DNA of 64,000 nucleotides. Origin: Anaerocolumna jejuensis DSM 15929 (GTDB taxonomy: Bacteria > Bacillota > Clostridia > Lachnospirales > Lachnospiraceae). The DNA lies in the NCBI RefSeq assembly GCF_900142215.1, contig NZ_FRAC01000008.1, positions 293,028 through 357,027 on the forward strand, read 5' to 3'. The translations under genes were made by a program, and so were the position numbers. Of the stretch, positions 16,686 to 25,022 are shown one piece after another. The notes beneath the pieces are model-generated. The model searched no databases. It was not told the origin of the DNA and worked only from the letters and a program-made list of their open reading frames with translations. Numbering within the stretch: the first letter of the stretch is position 1; each line of letters starts with the position of its first letter.

Positions 16686-17663
16686 TTACAGTTCATCCAA
16701 TCCTATATAAGAACCGGTCGTTAATCCAGGTAAGTATTTGCACTGCTGCTTCCGGCAGTATACTCTTCTCCACCATTCCGGCAATACTTCCCCTCGCAGG
16801 GCATTGTATTCCTCTGCCGTCATTTGCTTTTCCCTCAGGGCATGCAGCAGCTTTGAATAAACTGCCGTAATCTGATAATTCATATCCATATCCAAGTCCC
16901 GCCCAACCAGCTTCGTGGCATAGACTCCGGCTTCCTGCAGCCGCCGCATGGAGCAGACACTGCAAGCCAGGGAAGCATTTAAAAATTGGCAGGAATGAGT
17001 AAATGTGCCGTTTTCTGTAACATCATAAACATTTCTGCAGGGAACTCCCAATAAATCTGCCGTCTGCTCCCCGAAGTTATGCTTCAGGTTGCAGTCATCA
17101 TAAAAGGAGCAGCCGTAATGTCCGAAGATTTCTATTTCCAGCTTCGTACTCTCTGTCAGCTCCATGATTTCCTCCATGGTCAGCTGATAAGACAGTACAA
17201 CCCGGTTTACACCCAGCTCTTCCAGACAGGCAATCTGTTCCTTATTGATAATCTCAAAAAAGGTACTGGCTGCGATATGTATGTTAATTCCTTCTTTTCT
17301 TAATATCTGTACCGCACCTAAATCGGCAACAATGACAGAATCCACTCCGGCCTCCATGGCATCCGTAACATATTTTATAAACAGCTTTAAATATTCCCGT
17401 GAGCCGTCCGGGTTATTAGCCAGGAAGGGAAGATTGGCCGTGAACATGACCTGGACGTCCTTCTCATGGGCATACTGTACGATATCCTTTAATTCCTTAA
17501 AATCCGGACAGTTCCTTTCGCCCTTCGGATTCAATCTGCCCCTGCCGTTGAAGCTGAGATTATGAAAGGTGCTGCTGTCTGCTCCCAGGTACAGCTCTTC
17601 GCCTCCTGCTTCAATCTGTCTTACCGTTGATTCAAAATTGTTTACAGGTACCAGTAATTTCAT
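16686..17663 (-). CDS. U32-family protein, UbiU-like oxygen-independent hydroxylase subunit
   Basis: This 325-residue U32 protein starts MKLLVPVNNF, like UbiU (MELLCPAGN). EIFGHYGCSFYDDC and GVPCRN give Cys185, Cys191 and Cys209, spaced as UbiU C169, C176 and C193; the fourth ligand is one of Cys225, Cys234 and Cys237. The KLVGRD segment matches UbiU KIEGRQ. These are cluster-binding proteins, not peptidases. It would form a heterodimer with the UbiV-like protein. The ATG at 17663 was chosen because AGGAG lies eight bases upstream; a GTG at 17684 overlaps the preceding stop. Confidence 0.77.
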   Translation of the reverse strand: MKLLVPVNNFESTVRQIEAGGEELYLGADSSTFHNLSFNGRGRLNPKGERNCPDFKELKDIVQYAHEKDVQVMFTANLPFLANNPDGSREYLKLFIKYVTDAMEAGVDSVIVADLGAVQILRKEGINIHIAASTFFEIINKEQIACLEELGVNRVVLSYQLTMEEIMELTESTKLEIEIFGHYGCSFYDDCNLKHNFGEQTADLLGVPCRNVYDVTENGTFTHSCQFLNASLACSVCSMRRLQEAGVYATKLVGRDLDMDMNYQITAVYSKLLHALREKQMTAEEYNALRGEVLPEWWRRVYCRKQQCKYLPGLTTGSYIGLDEL

Positions 17664-17680
17664 GCTCATTTCTCCTTTCT

Positions 17681-19261
17681 TCACTGCTTATAGTTTCCAA
17701 ACGACATAGCCAGAATGATAACATTGGGACAAACAGGAAGCTTGATATTTTCAACAGCTTTTTTCTGTATTTCATATGCCATTGCATATATGCCCACCTC
17801 CCAGGTGTGCTCCTCTATATCATCGATTAATCCGCAGCGTCCGCTCCAGATCATCGTCTCTTCCGCAAAGGGATTAGGAAGGGTGGAATCCGGGATTTGC
17901 ACAGCAATTGCTTCACAGGTTCCATCCTGGTACTGTACCTCGATTTCTTCCTCAAAGAAACACAAATCCCCATAGCCCATTAGCAGTATGCAGTCATGAA
18001 TGCCGCAATCGGTCTTTATCACCTGTCCATTGCACATGATACTGTCTTTTCCTTTTCCGGAAACCGGTTCATGGCTGAATTCCATGGTCCGAAGCTTCCA
18101 CTGCCTTTCCTTTGCCTTATCGTTAACAAAGTAAAAATGCTTCATGCCGGAAATGCCCCTTATGGATTTCTTGTCCTGATACACTCCAAAGCACTGGTTA
18201 TTAAAATAAGCCTCTACGGGAATGCTCTGGATGCTGGCAAATTCTTTTCCGGGCATTTTCTCCGTACTCTGTCTTAAATTTTCATGCTCTCTCTTTTCCT
18301 TCCAGTTTCCCAACAGTACTGCCGTTTCTTCCTCCAGGTCCGCCACCATTTCCACCCTTCTGATAATCCGCTTCATCAATTCATCGGTATGTTCCATGTA
18401 ATGACCTTTTATGAGCATTCCGCGAATCTGGTTCCAGGAGTCTGCGGCCTTATCCATATGCTCCTTCACCTGTATAAGATTGGCATCCTGATTCTGCTCC
18501 AAAATGTAACTCAGAAGCCTTGCGAAATCCAGACGGTCTGCTAAAATACCACTGATATTGAAAATGATGGGCTCCACCCATATTCCTCCATGGAGGTCAT
18601 TAATTTCCTTCTCCAGGTCAAAGTCTTCCTTCATAGCTATCCCAAGGCGCCTGATATCTTCAATATCCTTCCATTCATTGGTATTTCTTCTAAGCTTCCT
18701 GAGACAGTACTGTACCATTTCCTCTATGTCTACTTCCTCCGTATATTCCGGAAGGCTGGAAAATATCCAGTACTTTCCGTTATTCCCCGCAAGAAAGTCT
18801 TCAAAGGATATTTCCGAGTCCTTCTGGCCATACATATTATCCAGGCAGTAAATACACTGCTTTTCCCTATCCACACCGACAACCATGATTGCATGGGGAA
18901 TATGGTTTTCGAACTTTTTATAGTGTTCATTCCAGGAATAGTAATAGCAGCTTATAAAAACCATTACCGGATTTTTACGGTTGGTCTCCCTTTCCAGAAT
19001 CTCTATCAGATCATCATCTTTTCCCGCCTCGCTCCGGAATACATCAATTCCGTGATAACGTTTCAGATAATTCATGTTTAGTATGGCGCGGCTCTTAATC
19101 CGCTCTCCCACCATATCCTCGGAAGCCCCTTCCCGGTACTCAAAACCCCAGGAACCGGCAAAAAGCATCTCATACCGCCTCCCCAGTGACATGGCATAAC
19201 AGGCAATATTCTGATCATAGCAAGGCATATCCTTAATTTTCTGCATAGGTATATCAATCAT
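17681..19261 (-). CDS. BtrH-like acyltransferase (butirosin biosynthesis H family)
   Basis: This 526-residue protein is the first gene of the operon. Its N-terminus has the BtrH_N papain-like layout: Cys14 (MPCYDQN), His123 (PHAIMVVGVD) and Asp141 (YCLDN), a credible catalytic triad. BtrH moves an aminoacyl unit from an ACP to an amine of an aminoglycoside; here it may move the aromatic acyl group from an ACP to an amine or hydroxyl. The remaining ~350 residues are largely helical then beta-rich, with no recognised domain. AAGGGT precedes the ATG. A divergent AraC gene lies 208 bp away. Confidence 0.72.
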   Translation of the reverse strand: MIDIPMQKIKDMPCYDQNIACYAMSLGRRYEMLFAGSWGFEYREGASEDMVGERIKSRAILNMNYLKRYHGIDVFRSEAGKDDDLIEILERETNRKNPVMVFISCYYYSWNEHYKKFENHIPHAIMVVGVDREKQCIYCLDNMYGQKDSEISFEDFLAGNNGKYWIFSSLPEYTEEVDIEEMVQYCLRKLRRNTNEWKDIEDIRRLGIAMKEDFDLEKEINDLHGGIWVEPIIFNISGILADRLDFARLLSYILEQNQDANLIQVKEHMDKAADSWNQIRGMLIKGHYMEHTDELMKRIIRRVEMVADLEEETAVLLGNWKEKREHENLRQSTEKMPGKEFASIQSIPVEAYFNNQCFGVYQDKKSIRGISGMKHFYFVNDKAKERQWKLRTMEFSHEPVSGKGKDSIMCNGQVIKTDCGIHDCILLMGYGDLCFFEEEIEVQYQDGTCEAIAVQIPDSTLPNPFAEETMIWSGRCGLIDDIEEHTWEVGIYAMAYEIQKKAVENIKLPVCPNVIILAMSFGNYKQ

Positions 19262-19469
19262 TTTTTTACCCTTCTTTTCTTATTATTCGGCAAGACAGAA
19301 CAGCTTTCAGCAGCCCATGCCATCATTCCCCTCTCCTTCAACTTTCTTTACATTTGGAATATTTTGTGTTATTCTGTTAACAGCATACAATTATTTTGGC
19401 GCTTAATCTTGAATATTGTTGCTGTTTTCTAACACTATTTTGATAAATTTTTCCAAAAGGAGTTTTCAT
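19262..19469. promoter_or_regulatory. Divergent control region of the biosynthetic cluster and AraC gene
   Basis: The gap holds the palindrome CTGTTAACAG (19374-19383) about midway between the cluster's first gene and the AraC gene, a reasonable operator for either. AT-rich tracts flank it, but no consensus -35/-10 pair is clear for either direction, which suits activator-dependent promoters. The AraC ribosome site AAAAGGAG lies at 19455-19462. Confidence 0.4.
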
Positions 19470-20363
19470 ATGGTTCATGAGAAAGTATATGAGGAACAAA
19501 TGCATCACAAAACAGCAGAGCTTCCCATTGCCCTTCACCGGCTGGAATACCCAGAAGGCACTGATATTCTGTTTTATCTGCACTGGCACCAGGAATTCGA
19601 ATTTCTGGTCGTAACCGGCGGATACATAGAATTTACCATTGAAGACCGTACCTATACACTCTCACCAAATGACTGTGTATTTATCAATTCAAACTTCTAT
19701 CACAGTGCTCGTGCTTCTGCCAAAAGCAAGTGCAGCTTTTTTGCCGTCGATTTTTCTTATGAATTTCTTATAGAAAATCTGAATACCCATTTTGCAAGGG
19801 AATATATCCGGCCTGTACTGAACGGCAATATCATATTTCCCGAAATGGTCCGTGGTAAGGCCGCTCCCCCAGACAGCTGGCAGGCACAGGCAATTGGTCA
19901 TCTCCAGGATATCAACTGCTGCCCGGAAGATGCCCTGGCTGTCCATGAGTTAATGATTAAGACCCGTATCTACCAGGTATGGGAACTTTTTTATATCCAT
20001 GCTGTCTGTAATAATAAGCAAAGCACAATGGAGCTGATGGAAAAGAACCGGCTGAAACCGGTACTGGATTTTATCCGAGAAAATTACTCATACGAAATCA
20101 CCCTGTCCGAGCTTTCCGAACTGCTTCCTATGAGCGAAGGGCAATTCTGCCGTGTTTTTAAAGATGTCATGAGGCTCTCACCCTTCCAGTATCTGATGCG
20201 CTACCGTATCATGCAAAGCTGCAGCCTGCTCATTGAAACGGACAAAAAAATAGGAGAGATTGCGAATCTCTCCGGTTTCAATAATATCAGCTATTATAAT
20301 CGGGTTTTTTATAAAATAATCCACTGCACGCCAAAGCAATACCGCCTGTACTACAATGAATAG
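19470..20363 (+). CDS. AraC-family transcriptional regulator
   Basis: This 297-residue regulator has an N-terminal cupin-like sensor (LHWHQEFEFLVVTGG; SPNDCVFINSNFYHS) and a C-terminal pair of helix-turn-helices (about residues 200-297, with LSELLPMSEGQFCRVFKDV and IGEIANLSGFNNISYYNRVF). It is divergent from the biosynthetic operon and is its likely activator. The start at 19470 follows AAAAGGAG; an earlier ATG at 19416 has no site. The effector is unknown. Confidence 0.88.
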   Translation: MVHEKVYEEQMHHKTAELPIALHRLEYPEGTDILFYLHWHQEFEFLVVTGGYIEFTIEDRTYTLSPNDCVFINSNFYHSARASAKSKCSFFAVDFSYEFLIENLNTHFAREYIRPVLNGNIIFPEMVRGKAAPPDSWQAQAIGHLQDINCCPEDALAVHELMIKTRIYQVWELFYIHAVCNNKQSTMELMEKNRLKPVLDFIRENYSYEITLSELSELLPMSEGQFCRVFKDVMRLSPFQYLMRYRIMQSCSLLIETDKKIGEIANLSGFNNISYYNRVFYKIIHCTPKQYRLYYNE

Positions 20364-20396
20364 GGACATTACCTGAATATTTACAGTTCCGCTGCC

Positions 20397-21137
20397 TCAC
20401 ATAACCATTCCTCCATCCACATGGATGACCTGTCCTGTTATGTAAGCTGCTTTCTCTGAAGCCAGAAATACAATTAAATCTGCTACTTCCTCCGGTGCTC
20501 CGAATCTTCGTAACGGAATTTCCTCCAGTGCCGATTCCCTGATCTGCAGGGGCAGGCGGTCGTTCATGTCCGTCTCAATAAATCCCGGTGCAATGGCATT
20601 TACCGTAATATTCCGATAGGCAAATTCCTTTGCCGCCGATTTCGTAAATCCGATAATACCCGCTTTGGAGGCGGCGTAATTTGCCTGTCCCGCTATACCT
20701 GTAATTCCGGCAATGGAAGAAAGATTGATGATCCTTCCTTTCCTCTGCTTCATCATCTGCTTTGAAACCAGCTTTGTCATATAAAAGGTTCCCTTCAGAT
20801 TGATATCTATTACCGTATCAAAGTCTTCCACCGTCATATTCCGGATCAGCCTGTCCTCGGTTACTCCGGCATTGTTGACAAGAATATCGATTCGTCCGTA
20901 TTTTTCCATTGCATATCCTGTCAAAGCTTCACACTGGGTAAAATCCTTCATATCGCACCGGACTGCAGATAGCTCATAGCCTGCGTCATTCATTTCCTTT
21001 TGGAACTCTTCTGCCTTTTCCCTGCTGCTGCGGTATGTTACGATTACCTTTCTATCAGCCTTTGCCAGGGCAATAGCTGCTGCCTTACCAATTCCTCTTA
21101 CTCCGCCGGTGACGATGGCTGTTGTTATATCCGACAT
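20397..21137 (-). CDS. fabG: 3-oxoacyl-ACP reductase-like SDR
   Basis: This 246-residue SDR closely follows FabG: TGGVRGIGKA cofactor loop, NNAG, catalytic Ser, YAASK and the C-terminal ITGQVIHVDGGM. FabG reduces 3-oxoacyl-ACP with NADPH. A lone fabG next to a cluster with its own ACPs may reduce a carrier-bound intermediate, but it is separated by the AraC gene and has its own AAAGGAGG site, so it may not belong to the cluster. Its stop faces the AraC stop 33 bp away. Confidence 0.87.
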   Translation of the reverse strand: MSDITTAIVTGGVRGIGKAAAIALAKADRKVIVTYRSSREKAEEFQKEMNDAGYELSAVRCDMKDFTQCEALTGYAMEKYGRIDILVNNAGVTEDRLIRNMTVEDFDTVIDINLKGTFYMTKLVSKQMMKQRKGRIINLSSIAGITGIAGQANYAASKAGIIGFTKSAAKEFAYRNITVNAIAPGFIETDMNDRLPLQIRESALEEIPLRRFGAPEEVADLIVFLASEKAAYITGQVIHVDGGMVM

Positions 21138-21348
21138 GCGGGACCTCCTTTGAAAGTTGATCTGAAATATCGTATTCTGAATTATGCAAGTATCTAGATT
21201 GAGTATTGATTATAATTTCCATTATATAGCATTTTAAATTGTTTTTCAAATATTTTACATATTATTCTACATAATTGCATTTATCTTCTATAAACTCATA
21301 CAGTTGTTATACTTGTTATGCTTCCCGCTGTAAATTGAAAATAGGTTT

Positions 21349-21538
21349 GCTTTATGATATCCGAATTGCTTTAAGATATCCGGATTGCTTTAAGATATCT
21401 GGTTCGCTTTAAGATATCTGGTTCACTTTAAGATATCTGGTTCGCTTTAAGATATCTGGTTCGCTTTAAGATATCTGGTTCGCTTTAAGATATCTGGTTC
21501 GCTTTAAGATATCTGAATCGCTTTCAGATATCTGGATT
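21349..21538. repeat. Ten-copy 19-bp tandem repeat with an AGATATCT palindrome core
   Basis: Ten units of exactly 19 bp run head to tail from 21349 to 21538. The consensus is GCTTTAAGATATCTGGTTC; the five central units are nearly identical and the outer ones diverge, a pattern typical of unequal crossing-over or slippage. Each unit carries the 8-bp palindrome AGATATCT or a variant, so it could present ten phased protein sites (nearly two helical turns apart). It lies about 200 bp upstream of the fabG start. Confidence 0.9.
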
Positions 21539-21621
21539 CCATTTAAAATTAAGCTTCCTCTTTCTTTACAGGGTATATTTAAGCATTTGATTATTAATAT
21601 CATGACAATCCAACAACACAA

Positions 21622-21758
21622 AAAGCTTATGAGTTCTAATGTATTTACTGAAAATATACGCCTTCTGTAACATTCTTATTTTCATCAATAAGCACCATAA
21701 GAACATTCATCCATGCAGCGGATTTTCAGCTTAATATCATATAAAACTCATAAGCTTT
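21622..21758. repeat. 137-bp element bounded by perfect 14-bp inverted repeats
   Basis: AAAGCTTATGAGTT (21622-21635) and its exact reverse complement (21745-21758) enclose 109 bp with no gene. The form resembles a miniature inverted-repeat element, though no clear target duplication flanks it. The rest of the 709-base gap 21138-21846 holds the tandem repeat and AT-rich DNA without a recognisable gene. Confidence 0.5.
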
Positions 21759-21846
21759 GCCTGTATGTTTCTTTTGTAACTGAACCTTACAACATTTCAT
21801 AAATACCTGAAAATATCTCATTTACCAACACAGCCGCCGGGAAAAA

Positions 21847-22248
21847 TCAGTGTGCTGATATCTGCTTGTCCGATAGGGCCCAGCCTTCTATGACTCTGGC
21901 ACCAGCCGGTTCCGGATTATCTTTGAAATGAACAAATTCCATAGTGTGCTGTTCTATTTTCTCACCGGTCTGTTTGTTGGTAATGATAACGCTGTACCGG
22001 ATTGCACACCAGTCATCTTTGATAATCATATTATCAAATTCCCCTAATTCCATATCGAATATGGTAAATAGTTTTCCCATGGCATCCTTATATTCCTGAA
22101 GAGTCCATCTCTGGCCATAGACATTATAATGGGCATCCGGCTCATACAGGGTATTACACCATTCCAGCCATCCGTCATAACCGCCGTTCCAATTTTTAAA
22201 ACCATTCTCCAATCTTTCCTTAATTGCTTCCTCAAAATTCCTGCTCAT
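21847..22248 (-). CDS. SnoaL/NTF2-like protein
   Basis: This 133-residue protein has an NTF2-like cone-fold pattern: an N-terminal helix with WLEWCNTLYEPDAHYNVYG, then alternating strands (WCAIRYSVIITNKQTGE; HTMEFVHFK). Such proteins are polyketide cyclases, isomerases or steroid-like binders; no catalytic residues can be fixed. It is the second gene of a two-gene unit with a related protein 56 bp upstream, behind a TTAACA-type promoter. Confidence 0.65.
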   Translation of the reverse strand: MSRNFEEAIKERLENGFKNWNGGYDGWLEWCNTLYEPDAHYNVYGQRWTLQEYKDAMGKLFTIFDMELGEFDNMIIKDDWCAIRYSVIITNKQTGEKIEQHTMEFVHFKDNPEPAGARVIEGWALSDKQISAH

Positions 22249-22304
22249 ATTTCTGCTCCTTTCAAAGTCAACTTATTTTAGAGATATTGCAGCCTCCCGG
22301 TAAC

Positions 22305-22856
22305 TCAAACTGTTATGTTTACACCAGCCTCCTTCAATTTTCTTGCCAGTGCTTCCATATAGGGTTCCGGTCCTTGCTTAAACGGGCCATGAATGCCAAT
22401 TGCGGCATCCAGAAAATCATTGTATTCCGGACTGACATGGGTTTCCCAATGTGTTATATAGCCCTGCTCATTGGTTTCTACAAACCCGTAAGAGTAAAAA
22501 TCCATTAAGGTTCCGTCTTCCTTATGTCCTCCAAAATGGGTCTGCATCACGAAGCCATTATCCGAAGGCCAGCATTTGAAATTTAATGGACCCCAGTCCG
22601 GAAAAGTTACGGAATAAGCCTTTGCCTCCATTGTAGCCGAAGCCTTAACTGAAACCGGATGAGTACGAAGTTCTATTACGTTATCGCCAAAATAAGGTGA
22701 CCAGTATAATGCATCCTCCGCAAATTTCCATTCCTCATAAGTTGCACCGTCTTTTACTGCCTTTTCATCATAGGCATTATAATAGCTTTCTGCCATCTTG
22801 CGATGCAGAGCTATTCTTTCCTCCAGACTTAAACTGATATTACTTACAGTACTCAT
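22305..22856 (-). CDS. NTF2-like protein (SnoaL superfamily)
   Basis: This 183-residue protein looks like an NTF2-like fold member, with helices at the N-terminus (RIALHRKMAESYYNAYDEKA) and strands around FKCWPSDNGFVMQTHFGGH and DFYSYGFVETNEQGYITHWETH. The function is unknown. It heads a two-gene operon with the NTF2-like gene at 21847. About 245 bp upstream is promoter box A copy 2, so it may answer to the window's two-component system. Confidence 0.6.
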   Translation of the reverse strand: MSTVSNISLSLEERIALHRKMAESYYNAYDEKAVKDGATYEEWKFAEDALYWSPYFGDNVIELRTHPVSVKASATMEAKAYSVTFPDWGPLNFKCWPSDNGFVMQTHFGGHKEDGTLMDFYSYGFVETNEQGYITHWETHVSPEYNDFLDAAIGIHGPFKQGPEPYMEALARKLKEAGVNITV

Positions 22857-23101
22857 TTTTTTAATCCTTCCTCACCACAGGCTTATCTATGGTGCTGCCG
22901 TTCTTACTGTGACTGAAAAATCCCGGCATCCTTTCTTTTATTCTTTCTTACTTTCATTCTTTCACTTTGTACTTTCCTTTGCTTTTTAGCTTAGATGACC
23001 CCAATTTACTGCTCTTAATTGCCTTCCTGCCCTTCTATTGTTTTATCTGCATTTTCCTCACCGCTTCCTGCATCACTGCTTTGTGTTTAACTGATAGGGA
23101 C

Positions 23102-23154
23102 ATTTTATCCTCCTAATATTCCACCAGGTTAATTTTCTGTTAAACTTTTATTAA
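23102..23154 (-). promoter_or_regulatory. Promoter with three TTAACA-type half-sites (box A, copy 2)
   Basis: Minus-strand half-sites TTAATA (23149-23154), TTAACA (23138-23143) and TTAACC (23127-23132) are 11 bp apart; 19 bp later comes the -10 TAAAAT (23102-23107). The layout is identical to 711-763 and 32170-32222. It would transcribe the NTF2-like pair, leaving a leader of about 235 nt in which I see no gene. Confidence 0.65.
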
Positions 23155-23179
23155 ATTGAAATTTTACTCAAAAGGCAGC

Positions 23180-23217
23180 AAAAAGCAGGCAGATACCCTT
23201 ACAATGTATCTGCCTGC
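23180..23217 (-). terminator. Intrinsic terminator of the ABC-2 operon
   Basis: A perfect 12-bp stem (GCAGGCAGATAC at 23185-23196 with 23206-23217) and 9-base loop is followed on the minus strand by five T (23180-23184). It lies 140 bp past the permease stop, ending that operon before box A. A further imperfect hairpin lies at about 23304-23341. Nothing else was seen in the 502-base gap 22857-23358. Confidence 0.75.
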
Positions 23218-23358
23218 CTATTCTTTATAATCTATTAGTCTTTAGTTTTAATTGCTGCTTAACTTGTAAATATTGCTTTCACGCCCTATTGAATTACATA
23301 ACAATGTCTGCCTCTCATCTATCAGATTGGCAGACAGCATTTGCTTCCTGTTATTTCA

Positions 23359-24117
23359 TTATAGGGGAAGGTCTTTTTTGCAGAACCATGTACTGCCGAT
23401 TACATATGTAACAACAGCAATTCCTATGGGAAAAATCATTTTGAATATCCAGTCATTGACTCCATATAATACCGATTCATAATCGTAGAAGGAACAGATT
23501 GTAAGGTATTTAAAGTTCTCCAGTCCGCCGACTCCAAGCTTGCCAAACATCGCCAGCATATTTGCAAGGACTGTAATTCCAATAAAGGTTCCGCTTAAGC
23601 CAACCGAATACTTTGATGCGCTGAATATCCCTGAAAATAAAAAGCAGGCGCCTGCCATTGCAATACATACTATAAGTGCCGATATATTTACCTGTAAAAT
23701 CATAGTGCCTGATAGGTTTCCGGCTAGATCGGCATAGCCCAGCTTAGCCAAGGCTATGGGAGTAAAATTATTAACAATCAAATGTCCGATTGTCTGAACG
23801 GTAAACATAACAACAAGGGAACCTATCAGATATACTATTTGTGTAAATACCACCGTGGAACGTCTGGTCGGCGTTGACAGCACATATGCCATTGAGCCGC
23901 TGTCCACCTGGCTGGATAACAGTTTATTTGCCGTAACCAGTACATAGATTCCAGGAAGGATTGTTGTCATCATTCCATAGAATATAACGAATAGCAGCTC
24001 CTGTGTCATATCCATGGCTGCAAACTGAATGCACAGCACTGTCATGACCAATGTCATTGCACTCCATATTACGGAATTTGATTTTACTGTCTGTTTGAAT
24101 AAGGGAAAACTGAACAT
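23359..24117 (-). CDS. ABC-2 family transporter permease
   Basis: This 252-residue protein has about six hydrophobic helices (for example WSAMTLVMTVLCIQFAA, FVIFYGMMTTILPGIYVLV) and the sequence SGSMAYVLSTPTRRS between helices 2 and 3, typical of ABC-2 permeases of the YhaP/NatB sort. It works with one or both ATPases encoded just upstream. The start at 24117, after AGGAGG, was preferred to 24162, which overlaps the ATPase gene. Confidence 0.8.
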   Translation of the reverse strand: MFSFPLFKQTVKSNSVIWSAMTLVMTVLCIQFAAMDMTQELLFVIFYGMMTTILPGIYVLVTANKLLSSQVDSGSMAYVLSTPTRRSTVVFTQIVYLIGSLVVMFTVQTIGHLIVNNFTPIALAKLGYADLAGNLSGTMILQVNISALIVCIAMAGACFLFSGIFSASKYSVGLSGTFIGITVLANMLAMFGKLGVGGLENFKYLTICSFYDYESVLYGVNDWIFKMIFPIGIAVVTYVIGSTWFCKKDLPL

Positions 24118-24122
24118 ATTTA

Positions 24123-25022
24123 TTAAACCTCCTGCTTTTCTACAATATTTGTGTAATACCATTCCAGAGTATATGGCTGATAATTGATATATCTAATATT
24201 ATGCGGCTTCAAGCTTCTAAAGAGCCCGTTCATTTCCTTATCGTTCACTGCAATTGTCAAATGCTTATAGTCATCATTTTTAGTTAGTATTTTATAGCCG
24301 CCCTGCAGGAACTGCTGGTATTCCTTTTTCTCCGCGAAACCGATTTTATATTGCTTATCCATATTTGCGTCATACTGTGAGCGGCCTACCGTGTTAATCA
24401 TTTTGCCATTATGAATAAATACAACCCGGTCACAGGTATCTTCCAGCTCTTTAAAAATATGGCTGCTCAAAAAAACCGTTTTGCCTTTTTTCTTCTGGCG
24501 CAGAATCAACTCAATCAGCTTATCCCTCATCATAGGGTCCAGGCCTGTTGACGGTTCATCCAGAATCAGGATATCAGGTTCTGACATAAAGGCTGCAACG
24601 ATAGCGGTTTTCTGCTTCATTCCTTTACTCATCCGTTTTAAGCCGGCATCCGTATCAAGCTTAAATATGTCGATCAGCTCATTCATATAGGTTAAATCCT
24701 TGATTCCCCAGAAATCAGCCTGTATCTTAAGAAAGTTCGTTCCTGTCCCCACATCGGGAAAATCGATTTGCCCGGGAATATATCCGACGGACTTTTTTAT
24801 TTCAAAGGCATCCTTCCAGCTGTCATACCCATTGATTGTAATTTTGCCATTACGGGGCTTTATGAAACCCATCATATTTCTTATGGTCGTTGTCTTTCCG
24901 CTTCCGTTGGTTCCCACAAGGCCTACGACTTCTCCGCGCTTAACATCGAAGGAAAAATCAAATACGCCCCGTCCCTCTCCGTAATCCTTCGTCAGATTGC
25001 AGATACTAATGATTTTTTCCAT
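24123..25022 (-). CDS. ABC transporter ATP-binding protein
   Basis: This 299-residue ATPase has GTNGSGKTT (Walker A), a signature region KRMSKGMKQKTA, where SKGMKQ replaces the usual LSGGQ, and Walker B DILILDEPSTGLDP. The start at 25022 follows GGAGG and overlaps the preceding ATPase gene by 17 bp. It is a paralogue of that gene. With one permease for two ATPases, they may form an asymmetric transporter such as a peptide or drug exporter. Confidence 0.85.
   Translation of the reverse strand: MEKIISICNLTKDYGEGRGVFDFSFDVKRGEVVGLVGTNGSGKTTTIRNMMGFIKPRNGKITINGYDSWKDAFEIKKSVGYIPGQIDFPDVGTGTNFLKIQADFWGIKDLTYMNELIDIFKLDTDAGLKRMSKGMKQKTAIVAAFMSEPDILILDEPSTGLDPMMRDKLIELILRQKKKGKTVFLSSHIFKELEDTCDRVVFIHNGKMINTVGRSQYDANMDKQYKIGFAEKKEYQQFLQGGYKILTKNDDYKHLTIAVNDKEMNGLFRSLKPHNIRYINYQPYTLEWYYTNIVEKQEV

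Noticed and set aside
16686..17663. U32 collagenase-like peptidase
   Set aside because: The cluster cysteines match UbiU/UbiV spacing; U32 members with these residues are Fe-S enzymes rather than proteases.
21349..21538. CRISPR array
   Set aside because: The 19-bp units are contiguous, with no unique spacers, and no cas gene is near.
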